A stretch of DNA of 64,000 nt, taken from contig NZ_CP022753.1 of the NCBI RefSeq assembly GCF_002263495.1, positions 4,340,001 to 4,404,000 of the forward strand, written 5' to 3'. This DNA is from Nocardiopsis gilva YIM 90087 (GTDB lineage: Bacteria > Actinomycetota > Actinomycetes > Streptosporangiales > Streptosporangiaceae). Position numbers and translations under genes: made by a program. The notes beneath the pieces were generated by a model, which was not told the DNA's origin, made no database searches, and saw only the letters and a program-made list of their open reading frames with translations. Positions 35,713 through 45,921 of this stretch are shown one piece after another (positions within the stretch are counted from its first letter, which is position 1; the number at the start of each line of letters is the position of its first letter).

Positions 35713-35734
35713 TGTAAGCACGGATGCATGTGCA
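35713..35734 (+). repeat. 22-nt repeat, copy 1, upstream of the HATPase gene
   Basis: TGTAAGCACGGATGCATGTG plus CA. Differs at one base from the copy at 36055-36076. Its TGCAYGTGCA core is palindromic. It lies about 75 bases before the HATPase start and is a likely operator. Confidence 0.75.
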
Positions 35735-36006
35735 TCACGCAGTCTAGTGCGCAGTGAGTGCAAGATCCTACTTGGGACCCCTTTGTTATTGGTCGTTCAA
35801 TGATCGGGGGATTCGAGAGGGTTGTCCCGTGCACCACCGTTGAACGTGTTTACCCAGTTCAGTTCTGTTCACTCACGTTCGATTCGGACATCCACCCCTC
35901 CACGCCACGAAGTACGTACGGGATGAACTTTTTCATGGAACCACCCCCCGTAGGCCCGTCCGACGCCACCCCCGCGCCACGCCCGACTTGTTGTCGATGC
36001 AACCAT

Positions 36007-36037
36007 TTGACACATTCCGTCGCCGTTGGCGTAGTTT
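36007..36037 (+). promoter_or_regulatory. Putative vegetative promoter for DUF397-XRE pair
   Basis: TTGACA at 36007-36012 and TAGTTT at 36032-36037 with a 19-base spacer, in an unusually A/T-rich patch. The second 22-nt repeat follows about 18 bases downstream, where a bound regulator would block transcription. Confidence 0.5.
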
Positions 36038-36054
36038 GCAAGAGCAACTGCCGA

Positions 36055-36076
36055 TGTAAGCACGGATGCACGTGCA
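36055..36076 (+). repeat. 22-nt repeat, copy 2, upstream of DUF397 gene
   Basis: TGTAAGCACGGATGCACGTG plus CA, same orientation as copy 1, 342 bases away. It contains the perfect 10-bp palindrome TGCACGTGCA. Lies just downstream of the likely promoter for the DUF397-XRE genes. Confidence 0.75.
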
Positions 36077-36167
36077 CGCAGCGATCCCACGGCGACGATG
36101 CCCCGGGATCCGCCGCCGACCGGCGCGAACTCCGATCCCCGGATCACCACCCAACGAGGAGGCACAG

Positions 36168-36419
36168 ATGCAGCAGGCCTACAACGGCATCCCCGCCGCC
36201 GACCTGAACGGCGCCGAATGGCTCAAGAGCAGCCTCAGCAACCCCGACGGCAACTGCGTCGAACTGTCCCGGCTGCCCGGCGGAGAGTTCGCCCTGCGCA
36301 ACTCCCGGCACCCGCACGGACCCGCCCTCATCTACACACCCGCGGAGCTCGCGGCGTTCGTCAAAGGGGCGAAACAGGGAGATTTCGACCACCTCATCGA
36401 GGCCGCCACAATCGATTGA
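36168..36419 (+). CDS. DUF397 family small protein
   Basis: 83 residues, typical DUF397: GAEWLKSSLSNPDGNCVELSRLPGGEFALRNSRHPHGPALIYTPAELAAFVKGAKQGDFD. GAGGAGG precedes the ATG at 36168. In actinomycetes these proteins are always near XRE regulators of the DUF5753 type and act as toxin-like or modulatory partners in development (bldB/whiJ-type loci). The XRE gene follows 62 bases later. Confidence 0.92.
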   Translation: MQQAYNGIPAADLNGAEWLKSSLSNPDGNCVELSRLPGGEFALRNSRHPHGPALIYTPAELAAFVKGAKQGDFDHLIEAATID

Positions 36420-36481
36420 GCATTGTCGCTCCGGCATACTTCTGATTCACTGACCGGGGTTCGGCCACGCCAGGAGGGCAG

Positions 36482-37390
36482 ATGGACAGCAGACGGGCGG
36501 AGGCGGACACGCCTGCCGCCGACGTACTCACCCCCTCGCGGGGCGGACCGACCGTGCTGCGTATCCTCCTCGGCACCCAGCTGCGCCGCCTGCGCCAGGC
36601 CAAGGGCATCTCGCGGGAGGACGCCGGCTATGAGATCCGGGCCTCCCACGCCAAGATCAGCCGGCTCGAACTCGGCCAGGTCAAGTTCAAAGAGCGCGAC
36701 GTCGCCGACCTGCTGACCCTCTACGGCGTGACCGCCCAGGAGGAGCGCGACGCCCTGCTGACGCTCGCCCGCCAGGCCAACACGCCCGGATGGTGGCACA
36801 AGTACAGCGACGTCCTTCCCTCCTGGTTCGAGGTCTATATCGGCCTGGAAGAGGCCGCGGCCGTCATCCGCACCTACGAACTCCAGTTCGTCCCCGGCCT
36901 GCTCCAGGCGGAGGAGTACGCGCGGGCCGTCATCATGCTCGGGCACGGCGGCGACCCGGTCGAGGAGGTCGACCACCGGGTCCGGCTGCGGATGACCCGC
37001 ACGGAGCGCCTCACCGGCCCCAACCCGCCCAAGCTCTGGGCGGTGGTCGACGAGGCCGCGCTGCGCCGCCCCATCGGCGGCCCGGCGACCATGCGGGCCC
37101 AGATCGAGCACCTCATCGAGATGGCCACCCTGCCCAACATCACGCTGCAGATCATCCCGTTCCACAAGGGCGGCCACTCGGCGGCGGGCGGGCCGTTCAG
37201 CATCCTCCGGTTCACCGAGAGCGACCTGCCCGACGTGGTCTACCTCGAACAGCTGACCAGCGCGGTCTACTTCGACAAGCCCGACGACACCGACCGGTAC
37301 ATGGAGGTCATGGACCGGCTGTGCCTCGAGGCGCTCTCGGCCCCCGAGTCCGCCCGCTACCTCGCCACGATCCTCGACGACTTCCGCTGA
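36482..37390 (+). CDS. XRE-family regulator with DUF5753 domain (WhiJ-like)
   Basis: Protein of 302 residues. The HTH is at about 28-80 (LGTQLRRLRQAKGISREDAGYEIRASHAKISRLELGQVKFKERDVADLL). The C-terminal DUF5753 domain begins near WWHKYSDVLPSWFEVYIGLEEAAAVIRTYELQFVPGLLQ and ends with VYLEQLTSAVYFDKPDD. Forms the classic set with the upstream DUF397 gene and the divergent HATPase. GGAGG precedes the ATG. Probably binds the 22-nt repeats upstream. Confidence 0.93.
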   Translation: MDSRRAEADTPAADVLTPSRGGPTVLRILLGTQLRRLRQAKGISREDAGYEIRASHAKISRLELGQVKFKERDVADLLTLYGVTAQEERDALLTLARQANTPGWWHKYSDVLPSWFEVYIGLEEAAAVIRTYELQFVPGLLQAEEYARAVIMLGHGGDPVEEVDHRVRLRMTRTERLTGPNPPKLWAVVDEAALRRPIGGPATMRAQIEHLIEMATLPNITLQIIPFHKGGHSAAGGPFSILRFTESDLPDVVYLEQLTSAVYFDKPDDTDRYMEVMDRLCLEALSAPESARYLATILDDFR

Positions 37391-37428
37391 GGGGACGGCT
37401 TCGAGCGCGGCGCGAGCACCGAGCGGCC

Positions 37429-37686
37429 TCACTCCTCCGCGCTGTCGAGCGGGCCGATCCGACCGACGACGCGCCAGTACACCGGGACTTCGCACACGCC
37501 CTCGTCCGCGGGGCCGACCTTCTGGCACCCCGGCCCCGGCGGGTCCATCGGACGCTTCAGCAGCACCTCCACCGCGTAGCCCGTGCGGGGGCCACCGGTC
37601 AGGCCGATCCCCTGGATCCGGGGATCGGCGCCGAACCGTTCGCGCAGCAGGCGCTTGGCCACGCGGGCCTGGTGGAGGGTGATCAC
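37429..37686 (-). CDS. 85-residue hypothetical protein coupled to serine protease
   Basis: Begins at a GTG that overlaps the protease stop (GTGA), so translation is coupled. Sequence: ITLHQARVAKRLLRERFGAD, IQGIGLTGGPRTGYAVEVLLKRP, then a Pro/Cys-containing end. The strand-loop-strand pattern around IQGIGLTGG resembles a small alpha/beta domain also seen at the N-terminus of the protease itself. No family name can be given. A regulatory, inhibitor or substrate role is possible. Confidence 0.72.
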   Translation of the reverse strand: MITLHQARVAKRLLRERFGADPRIQGIGLTGGPRTGYAVEVLLKRPMDPPGPGCQKVGPADEGVCEVPVYWRVVGRIGPLDSAEE

Positions 37687-38624
37687 GCGCCGGCCAGCCG
37701 GGCGTTGAATCCGTCGAGCACCGCGGTGATGGGGTTGGCGTAGGTCAGCCCGGTGCCGTCGGGGCCGCCGAACCGGCTGCCCGCGAACAGCAGCCCCACC
37801 GCCGCGCGCCCCTCACTCGTCCAGATCAGCGACCCGGAGTCGCCGCCGTCGCTGAATGCGCCGTCGCGCCCGGAGATCTCCAGTTGGTCGTCGAAGAGCA
37901 GCTCGCCGTGGGAGAAGTTGATGCGCAGGCCGTCCACCTCGAAGGCGGTGATCCGGCCGCGGGTGTGGCCGGTCGTCCGGCCGATCTTCTCCACGGTCAC
38001 GTCCTCGGTGGGGCCCTCGTCGATCGTGGTGACGGGACCGCCCGGGTACCGCTCGGCGTCGTGCCCGACGCCCGCGTCGATCCGCGCGATGGCGGCGTCG
38101 ACAAGGTTGATCCGCTCGGTGCTGAGCTCGCTCATGGCGACGAGCTCACCGAACCGGTCCTGCGGGTCCAGCCCCCGGTCCGCGACGCCCGGCTGCAGCG
38201 CCGCGTCCCCGGGCCGGGCCTTGCCGCTGTCGCCCAGCACGTGGTTGTTGGACAGAGCGTGCACCGCGCCGTCGACGACCACGAATGCCCCGAGCGTTCC
38301 GGCCGTGATGTCCGGATGCCCCACCGAGCAGCCGGGGATCAGGGGGCGCTGACTCTTTTGGAGCTCCTCGGGACTGAGCGCCTCGGGCAGCGCCCGGATC
38401 TCGCCGACCTCGACGACGTCGACCTCGTCGCGGGCCTCGGCGGCGATACGCGCCAGCAGGGGTTGAGCCGACGCCGTGTCACGCACCCGCACCGCGAGCA
38501 CGTAGGTATGGGGGGCGGTGCGCTCGACGCCGACGGCGAGCCACGGCACCTCCGTGCCGACCGCTAGGCTGGTGGCCCGCTCGCGCAGGGACCGCTTGAG
38601 TTCTCGGCAGGAATCCAGATGCAT
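37683..38624 (-). CDS. Cytoplasmic trypsin-fold serine protease (Nal1-like)
   Basis: Protein of 313 residues. The chymotrypsin-like triad can be read: His in VHALSNNHVLGDSG, Asp in NLVDAAIARIDAG, and Ser in FSDGGDSGSLIWT. The segment CSVGHPDITAGTLGAFVVVDG is typical of Nal1-like bacterial proteases. There is no signal peptide, so the enzyme should act in the cytoplasm. The ATG at 38624 has AAGGAG directly upstream; the TTG at 38663 is less likely. About 110 residues precede the protease fold and include an alpha/beta segment (VPWLAVGVERTAPHTYVLAVRVRD). Confidence 0.82.
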   Translation of the reverse strand: MHLDSCRELKRSLRERATSLAVGTEVPWLAVGVERTAPHTYVLAVRVRDTASAQPLLARIAAEARDEVDVVEVGEIRALPEALSPEELQKSQRPLIPGCSVGHPDITAGTLGAFVVVDGAVHALSNNHVLGDSGKARPGDAALQPGVADRGLDPQDRFGELVAMSELSTERINLVDAAIARIDAGVGHDAERYPGGPVTTIDEGPTEDVTVEKIGRTTGHTRGRITAFEVDGLRINFSHGELLFDDQLEISGRDGAFSDGGDSGSLIWTSEGRAAVGLLFAGSRFGGPDGTGLTYANPITAVLDGFNARLAGA

Positions 38625-38803
38625 GCGGCTCCTTAGATCAGGGGTCAACAGTTGATATGACAACCACGCTCATGTGTGAGCGTAGTTCCGCGAACTCCGG
38701 ATTTACCGGGAAATCTCGGCCGAAAGCGGCAATTCGGTGATCACGGAAAATGCCACGTCATGACAGAAATGATCTGCATTCCCACGCGCCCCACCCGCGC
38801 GGC

Positions 38804-40666
38804 TCACGCGGGCGCCCGCAGCAGCTCCAGGTCGATCGATTCGGCGATCGCGCGCAGCCCGGCGTCGCCGGGGTGGAGGTGATCGCCGGAGTCATAGGCG
38901 GGCAGCAGCCGCTCGGGCGCGCTGGGGTCGCGCAGCACCGCGTCGAAGTCGAGCACGCCGTCGAAGAGCCCGCCGGCCCGCCCGTTGGCGCGGATGAACG
39001 CGTTCACCTCGCGGCGCTTGGCGTCGACCTCGTCGGTGCAGTCGCGGAACCCGCCGCATGGAGCGACGGTGGCCACGAGCACGCGCTTGCCGTGGGCGCG
39101 CGTGCGCGCCGCGATCTCCGCGAGGCCGGCGGTGACCTGCTGCGGGGTGGTGCCGGTGTGCCGGACGTCGTTGACGCCCTCGAAGACGATGACGGTGTGG
39201 GCGCTGGTCTGCGCCAGGACGTCGCGCTCCAGCCGGTGGGGGGCGCTGACACCGCCGGTGTCGGTGCTGACGCCGTCGCCCGAGTAGCGGTCGGTGACGA
39301 TCCGGTTGGCCGAGATGCCCTGGTTGAGAACGCCGTAATGGGGCACCGAGGACTGGGAGCGCAGGCGCTCGGAGAACACGTCCGGCCAGCGCCGGTTGGC
39401 GTTGGGGGTGGAGCCGACGCCGTCGGTGATGGAGTCGCCCAGGGCGACCACCGACCCGGGGCCGCCGAGGACATCGATTCCGGTGAGGAACGGCCAGGTG
39501 GCGATGGTGCCGGTGAACGGATCGGCCCCGGCCGCGGCAGTGGCGTCCCCGCTGCCCGGGGCGGTGACGTAGTTGGTGCCGGTCACCGCGGTGTGCACGG
39601 GGGCAGCTGTCACCGCTTCGGGCAGGTGGATGCTGACCAGGAGGTCGCCGCCGGCGGGAACGGGGAACATGGCGGGGTCGCTGAGCACCTGCCCGCCGGC
39701 CGGGATCCGGGTGCCGGGGGCACCGTCGAAGGTGAGCGGCACGGGGGTGTGGGCGGCCTCGGCGCCGTGCCGCCGCAGCGCAATGGTGACCCGGCCGATG
39801 GCCACCGGCTCGGCGGCGAAGGTGTTGTCCAGTCGGACGCGCGCCCCCAGACCGCCGGTGGTCGACCGGACGGCCAGGCGGAGCGTCTGGTCCTCCCAGG
39901 GGCCGACCGCGGTGTAGCCGGAGGTGCTCGTGGACCAGGTTCCGGTCCAGCGCGACGTGGGAGCGCGCAGGCCGAGGGCGAAGACGTGGATGCGGGCCGC
40001 GTCGTCGGCGACCCGCGGCAGTTCGACCCGGGCGACGTCGCGGGCGGGGTCGGCCGGCACGGTCCGGGCGTAGAGGAGGACGGGGCGCTCGATCCGGCCC
40101 TGGGGTGAGTTCGCGTACGGGAGCGCGACCGCCTTGGTGGGGTGCGGTCCGGTGACCCAGTCGGGGACGGTGAGGGTGTAGGTGTCCGAGGTGCCGTCGG
40201 CGTAGACGATCCGGCCGCTGCCGGTGGCGGTGCCCCCGGTGGCCGCGACGAGGAGGGTGAGCGCGTCCCCGCGCCCGCTCACCCGCACCTCCTGGCCGTC
40301 GGCCACAGCGTTGTCGGGCTCTCCCGGCACGGTATCAGGCCAGGTCAATCGGGTGCGGTGCACGGTCAGCCGCTGACCGGGCCCCCAGCCGGCCCGTCGC
40401 AGGGCGGCCGCGGACAGGCTACGCCCCGTGCCGTCGAGGTCGGCGGCGGAGGCATCGGCGTCGTCGGAGATTCCCGCGTTGTCGAAGTGCTCGGCGAGCG
40501 GCGCGGGTGCGGGGCGTGCCTCGGGCGCCTTCCGGGCGACCGACCCGGCCTGGGCGGTGACCAGGTGGAGGGGTGTCAGTCCGCAGAGGACGAGCAGCAG
40601 CAGCGCCATCGGCCACAGGCGCGCCATGCGAAATCGACAGACCACGCCCTGTTTGCCCACGCCCAC
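38804..40666 (-). CDS. Secreted SGNH/GDSL hydrolase with long N-terminal beta region
   Basis: Protein of up to 620 residues. A signal peptide (ARLWPMALLLLVLCGLTPLHLVTAQA) is near the N-terminus; translation may begin at the GTG at 40666 or the ATG at 40627. The C-terminal ~220 residues form an SGNH hydrolase: block I VVALGDSITDGVG (Ser), block III VFEGVNDVRHTG (Asn), and block V DSGDHLHPGDAG (Asp, His). The middle ~330 residues are beta-rich and probably a substrate or cell-wall binding region. Likely an extracellular esterase or lipase on acylated polysaccharide or lipid; the substrate is unknown. Confidence 0.87.
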   Translation of the reverse strand: MGVGKQGVVCRFRMARLWPMALLLLVLCGLTPLHLVTAQAGSVARKAPEARPAPAPLAEHFDNAGISDDADASAADLDGTGRSLSAAALRRAGWGPGQRLTVHRTRLTWPDTVPGEPDNAVADGQEVRVSGRGDALTLLVAATGGTATGSGRIVYADGTSDTYTLTVPDWVTGPHPTKAVALPYANSPQGRIERPVLLYARTVPADPARDVARVELPRVADDAARIHVFALGLRAPTSRWTGTWSTSTSGYTAVGPWEDQTLRLAVRSTTGGLGARVRLDNTFAAEPVAIGRVTIALRRHGAEAAHTPVPLTFDGAPGTRIPAGGQVLSDPAMFPVPAGGDLLVSIHLPEAVTAAPVHTAVTGTNYVTAPGSGDATAAAGADPFTGTIATWPFLTGIDVLGGPGSVVALGDSITDGVGSTPNANRRWPDVFSERLRSQSSVPHYGVLNQGISANRIVTDRYSGDGVSTDTGGVSAPHRLERDVLAQTSAHTVIVFEGVNDVRHTGTTPQQVTAGLAEIAARTRAHGKRVLVATVAPCGGFRDCTDEVDAKRREVNAFIRANGRAGGLFDGVLDFDAVLRDPSAPERLLPAYDSGDHLHPGDAGLRAIAESIDLELLRAPA

Positions 40667-40920
40667 ACCAACCTCTCATCCGCGGATCGCCTCCAAGGGG
40701 GCACATGGCCACAGAGACAACATGATCCAGGACGCGGACGGTCGCGGGGCAAATGGCGGAAAAATTGTGGATACACCGCCTCGTGTGACGGCCGCGGGCG
40801 ACCGCCTCGCGGGGTGGAGCGGGGACGGGACGTTCGGCCCCGTCCCCAGGTCAGCCGCGGCCTACCGGCCGGGTGGTGCGCGGTCCCGTGTCAGCCGGAG
40901 GGCCGGGCCGACCGGCCATA

Positions 40921-40938
40921 GGGTGAGCGGACTCACCC
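40921..40938 (-). terminator. Short hairpin after prenyl synthase gene
   Basis: GGGTGAG/CTCACCC with a 4-nt loop, about 27 bases downstream of the prenyl synthase stop. No T-tract. A weak candidate for the end of the encapsulin transcript. Confidence 0.4.
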
Positions 40939-40964
40939 GGCCGGTAGCGGCCGGGCACGGACCG

Positions 40965-42002
40965 TCAGCGGTCGCGGCGGGCGGACAGGCGGGCGAGCGC
41001 CGCCAGTTCCGCCGCCGGCCCCTGAGGCGGATCGGCTCCGCCCAACAGGGCCAGCCCCTCGGACAGGAGCTCATCCGCCTGCGCACGGCTCCATGCCCGC
41101 CCACCGGCGACCTCGACGAGTTCGGCGGCCCGCGCCAGGTCGCCGTCGGACGGGGTGTCCTCCCCGCGGTACAGCCCCGACAGTTCGCGCCCGGCGGCGG
41201 TGCCGGAGCTCAGGGCGGCGACCACCGGCAGCGACTTCTTCCGGTTGGCCAGGTCACTGTGGGCCGGTTTACCGGTCGCCTCCGGCGCCCCCCAGATCCC
41301 CAGCAGGTCGTCGACGTGCTGGAAGGCCAGGCCGACCCGCTCGCCGAAGCCGCGCAGGCGGCCGACCTGTTCGGGGTCTCCGCCTCCGAACACGGCGCCC
41401 AGCTCGCACGCGCAGCCCAGCAGGGCGGCGGTCTTCTGCTCGGCCATGGCCAGGCATTCGGCCAGGCCGACGTCGTCGCGCTGTTCGAAGGACACATCGG
41501 CGCTCTGCCCGGCCACCAGGGACTGCACGGCCGCGCTGAGCGTCCGCACACATCTCTGGGCATCGGGGTGGGCGGCCGCCGCGAGGACGTCGAGGGCGAG
41601 GGTGAGCAGCGAGTCCCCCGCGAGGATCGCCGCCCCGGAACCGAAGACGGTCCAGGCCGTGGGCCTGTGCCGCCGGGTGGTGTCGCGGTCCATCACATCG
41701 TCGTGCAGCAGGGAGAAGTTGTGGACCAGCTCCACGGCGACGGCCGCTGGTAGGGCGTCCTTTGCGGTGCCGCCGACGGCCTGGGCCGACAGCAGGGTGA
41801 GCGCAGGGCGCAGCGCCTTTCCGGCCGGGGCGCCGTCGGGCCGACCGTGCTCGTCGCACCAGCCGAAGTGGTAGCCGACCACGCACCGCATCGAGGCGGG
41901 GAGCGTTTCGGCGGCGCCCCGCAGGGCCGGATCGACGATGTCGCGGCTCCACCCCAGGATCTCGCGTGTCGACCGGTCGGTGCCCTGTGTTTCGCCGGTC
42001 AT
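40965..42002 (-). CDS. Polyprenyl diphosphate synthase, candidate encapsulin cargo
   Basis: Trans-prenyltransferase of 345 residues that elongates allylic diphosphates with IPP. First Asp-rich motif LLHDDVMDRD (Asp about 101-105); second motif QHVDDLLGIWG (about 231-235), followed by KPAHSDLANRKKSLPV. Phe five residues before the first motif suggests a short product (C15-C20 class). I prefer the ATG at 42002, with GGGGAG at 7 bases, over the ATG at 42017 that abuts the shell stop. The fold begins almost at once; only about 15 residues precede the first helix. It is the last gene after the first shell gene, and prenyl-related enzymes are the known cargo class of Family 2B encapsulins. Confidence 0.9.
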   Translation of the reverse strand: MTGETQGTDRSTREILGWSRDIVDPALRGAAETLPASMRCVVGYHFGWCDEHGRPDGAPAGKALRPALTLLSAQAVGGTAKDALPAAVAVELVHNFSLLHDDVMDRDTTRRHRPTAWTVFGSGAAILAGDSLLTLALDVLAAAAHPDAQRCVRTLSAAVQSLVAGQSADVSFEQRDDVGLAECLAMAEQKTAALLGCACELGAVFGGGDPEQVGRLRGFGERVGLAFQHVDDLLGIWGAPEATGKPAHSDLANRKKSLPVVAALSSGTAAGRELSGLYRGEDTPSDGDLARAAELVEVAGGRAWSRAQADELLSEGLALLGGADPPQGPAAELAALARLSARRDR

Positions 42003-42017
42003 GGGTGTGCTCCCCAT

Positions 42018-43409
<1,392 letters not shown>

Positions 43410-43421
43410 CGTACCTCCTTC

Positions 43422-43684
43422 GAGAATGCCCCCGGCTTCAGCCAGGGAAGGAACCGAACCCCTGCGGAGCAGGGCAAGAAACGGGTAAGGTGCACGCTGT
43501 GCGTTGCGAGAACCAAGCGCGCACGGCGCGCTGAGCGAGAACCAAGCTGGCGCAACCGCATGCTTGCGTGCAACCGGGCAGGTTCCGTCCCGGCTGGCGT
43601 TGACGGAGTAAGACCTTTCAGGTCGCAGACCTGGGGGGCTTCCTGAGCCAGGAATCCCCCTGCGTTAGCTGGGGGAGGGTTCAA
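43422..43684 (+). mobile_element. IS605-derived non-coding relic (MITE-like)
   Basis: About 260 bp with the ends of an IS200/IS605 element but no transposase gene. The left end has GAATGCCCCCGGCTTCAGCC followed by AGGGAAGGAA. The right end has GAATCCCCCTGCGTTAGCTG followed by GGGGAGGGTTCAA. Both ends match the hairpin style of the larger element at 7463-8876, including the TCAA terminus. It lies wholly between the two encapsulin shell genes. The interior keeps fragments like a tnpB 3' end. Confidence 0.75.
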
Positions 43685-43800
43685 GATGACTACCACCAAT
43701 CATTGATCCTGTTGGAACCGACAGCGCTTGGTACCGCCCACCGAGCGGAGGGGAATACGGGATGTGTGGCTGATCCGGTGGTGGGCCGGGTTCCCCGGCC

Positions 43801-43840
43801 CACCACCGGCTGAGAGTCAGGTTCCCCTCAGCCGGTGGTG
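43801..43840 (-). terminator. Hairpin after shell gene 2
   Basis: Perfect 14-bp arms (CACCACCGGCTGAG and complement, 43801-43814 and 43827-43840) with a 12-nt loop, starting 8 bases after the stop of the second shell gene. No T-tract. It would reduce read-through from shell 2 into shell 1. Confidence 0.7.
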
Positions 43841-43847
43841 AAGGCGG

Positions 43848-45266
43848 TCAGCCCTCGCGGCCGATCTCGACGTTCTCCAGGACTCCGAGGGCGTCGGGCA
43901 CCAGAACGGCGGCCGAGTAGTACGTGCTGACGAGGTAGGAGATGACGGCCTTCTCGTTGATGCCCATGAAACGCACCGACAGACCGGGCTCGTACTCGTC
44001 GGGGAGACCGGTCTGGTGAAGGCCAACCACGCCCTGACGGGCTTCACCGGTGCGCATCAGCATGATGGAGGAGGTGCGCGTCTTGGTGACCGGAATCTTG
44101 TTGCAGGGCAGCATGGGGACGCCCCGCCAGGCCGGGACCTTGTGGCCGTTGATGTCGACGCTCTGCGGATAGATGCCGCGGTGGCTGCACTCGCGGCCGA
44201 AGGCGGCGATGGTGCGCGGGTGGGCCAGCAGGTAGCCGGGTTCCTTCCAGACCAGGGCGAGCAGCTCGTCGAGGTCGTCGGGAGTGGGCGGGCCGTTGCG
44301 GGTGGGGATGCGCTGACGCAGGTCGGCGTTGTGCAGCAGGCCGAACTCGCGGTTGTTGACCAGCTCGTGCTCCTGCCGCTCGCGCAGCGCCTCGATCGTC
44401 AGGCGCAGCTGCTGCTCGACCTGGTTCATCGGCTGGTTGTACAGGTCGGCCACGCGGGTGTGGATACGCAGCACCGTCTGCGCGACGCTCAGCTCGTACT
44501 CGCGGGGGGCCATCTGGTAGTCGACGAAGGTGCCGGGAAGGTCGGGCTCGCCGGAGTGCCCGGAGGCGAGATCGACGGCGGCCTCGCCGTACTCGTTGGC
44601 GGCGTGGGCGGCCGCTTCGGCGCGGTTGCGCTCGACCTGCGCCCGCAGCGTCTCGGAAGAGTTCAGGATCTGCTCGAACTCGGAGCGCTCCAGGGTGAGC
44701 GCGATGCAGTGGGTGACGGCTTTGACCGTGGACTCCCAGGTGCTGTCCGGATCGACCAGTGCCTCGTCGCCGAAGTGGTCGCCGTCGACGAGGACGTCGA
44801 GCAGGGTCTGCTCGTCGTACTCGCCCTCGGCGAACCGGTCCACCTTGCCGTGGGCGATCAGATAGACCCGGTCGGCCGGGGTGCCTTCTTCCACCAGCAC
44901 CTGACCGGCGTCGAACTCCCGCTGGACGAAACGGCCGGCCAGCGCACTGAGCACGGCTTCGTCGTCGAATCCGCGCAGCAGCGGCAGTTCCGCCAGCTCG
45001 GCCGGGATCACCTGCACATCGGCTCCGACGTTGGTGAAGGTCACCCGGCCGTCGCCGACGGTGTAGGTGAGCCGCCGGTTCACCCGGTAGGCACCACCCG
45101 ACGCCTGGACCCACGGAAGGATGCGCAGCAGCCAGCGGGAGGTGATCCCCTGCATCTGCGGCACGGTCTTGGTCGTCGTCGCCAGGTTCCGCGCCGCCGC
45201 GGTGCCCAGGCTCAGCGGCGTCGCGTTGGGGTCGGTACCGGCACCGGCCTCGGGCTGCTCCGTCAT
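43848..45266 (-). CDS. Family 2B encapsulin shell protein (EshA-like), copy 2
   Basis: Second shell protein, 472 residues, with the same layout as copy 1 and long identical stretches ([65 protein letters not shown]). The inserted cNMP-like domain is also present ([32 protein letters not shown]...[12 protein letters not shown]). The N-terminus is a little longer and acidic. The ATG at 45266 has only a distant GGAAAG; it is chosen because it starts the conserved region. It lies upstream of copy 1 in the same direction, so mixed two-protein shells are likely. Confidence 0.92.
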   Translation of the reverse strand: MTEQPEAGAGTDPNATPLSLGTAAARNLATTTKTVPQMQGITSRWLLRILPWVQASGGAYRVNRRLTYTVGDGRVTFTNVGADVQVIPAELAELPLLRGFDDEAVLSALAGRFVQREFDAGQVLVEEGTPADRVYLIAHGKVDRFAEGEYDEQTLLDVLVDGDHFGDEALVDPDSTWESTVKAVTHCIALTLERSEFEQILNSSETLRAQVERNRAEAAAHAANEYGEAAVDLASGHSGEPDLPGTFVDYQMAPREYELSVAQTVLRIHTRVADLYNQPMNQVEQQLRLTIEALRERQEHELVNNREFGLLHNADLRQRIPTRNGPPTPDDLDELLALVWKEPGYLLAHPRTIAAFGRECSHRGIYPQSVDINGHKVPAWRGVPMLPCNKIPVTKTRTSSIMLMRTGEARQGVVGLHQTGLPDEYEPGLSVRFMGINEKAVISYLVSTYYSAAVLVPDALGVLENVEIGREG

Positions 45267-45862
45267 AATGCGCACCACCACTTTCCTTCGGGGTTGACAG
45301 GGGAAATCCCGACGAGGAATCCGTCCACTCTTCAACCACCACTCGAATGACCACAGAAGACGGCGTTGTATCGAGCCGAGGGATTTTCGCGTACGAATCG
45401 CGCGACACCTGCGGGGATTGAGCGAATGGCGATTTCCGTGACTTTCCGGGGGATTCTCAGGACCGCCGTCGTCGTACCCAACGCACTCTCCCGCATGCAG
45501 GGGGCGACGACGCAATCACGCGGAACTTTCGGAGTCTTCTTCCGAACCCGTGGATGCGGACAGGGCGAAACAAGGAACAAACGGACCACCGACAGGGTCG
45601 GCCTGCGGCGATCTACCGAACTCCGATTTTCGGCCGCCTACGATCGTCCTGAACTACTGCCCGATTGAATCGGACGTCCCGCTCCTCCTGCGTTTCCGAA
45701 AATCGGCTTTCAGACTCCTCAAACCCCATTGCCGGAGGACCGAAAGCTGAGTTTCGCCAAATATAAGGACAATATCCACCACACACCACAGAACAGGTCG
45801 AACCAAGCCGATCGACCTATCCGACCACATCCCCGGCACATCCACCCGCCCACCACACGACG
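45267..45862. other. Long leader/promoter region of the encapsulin locus
   Basis: About 600 bases without a supported gene, noticeably less GC-rich from 45330 to 45790. Near 45695-45755 the elements CGAAAATCGGCTTTCAGACT and CGAAAGCTGAGTTTCG give a weak partial dyad. Probably holds the promoter and regulatory sites of the shell 2 transcript. Confidence 0.45.
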
Positions 45863-45894
45863 GACGCCGCCGACCGGGCTCGGTCGGCGGCGTC
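45863..45894 (-). terminator. Hairpin after L,D-transpeptidase gene
   Basis: Perfect 14-bp stem GACGCCGCCGACCG/CGGTCGGCGGCGTC with a GGCT loop, 28 bases downstream of the transpeptidase stop. Very stable; no T-tract. Confidence 0.75.
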
Positions 45895-45921
45895 GGCGCT
45901 GTGTTTCGGGCTATCTCCGTC

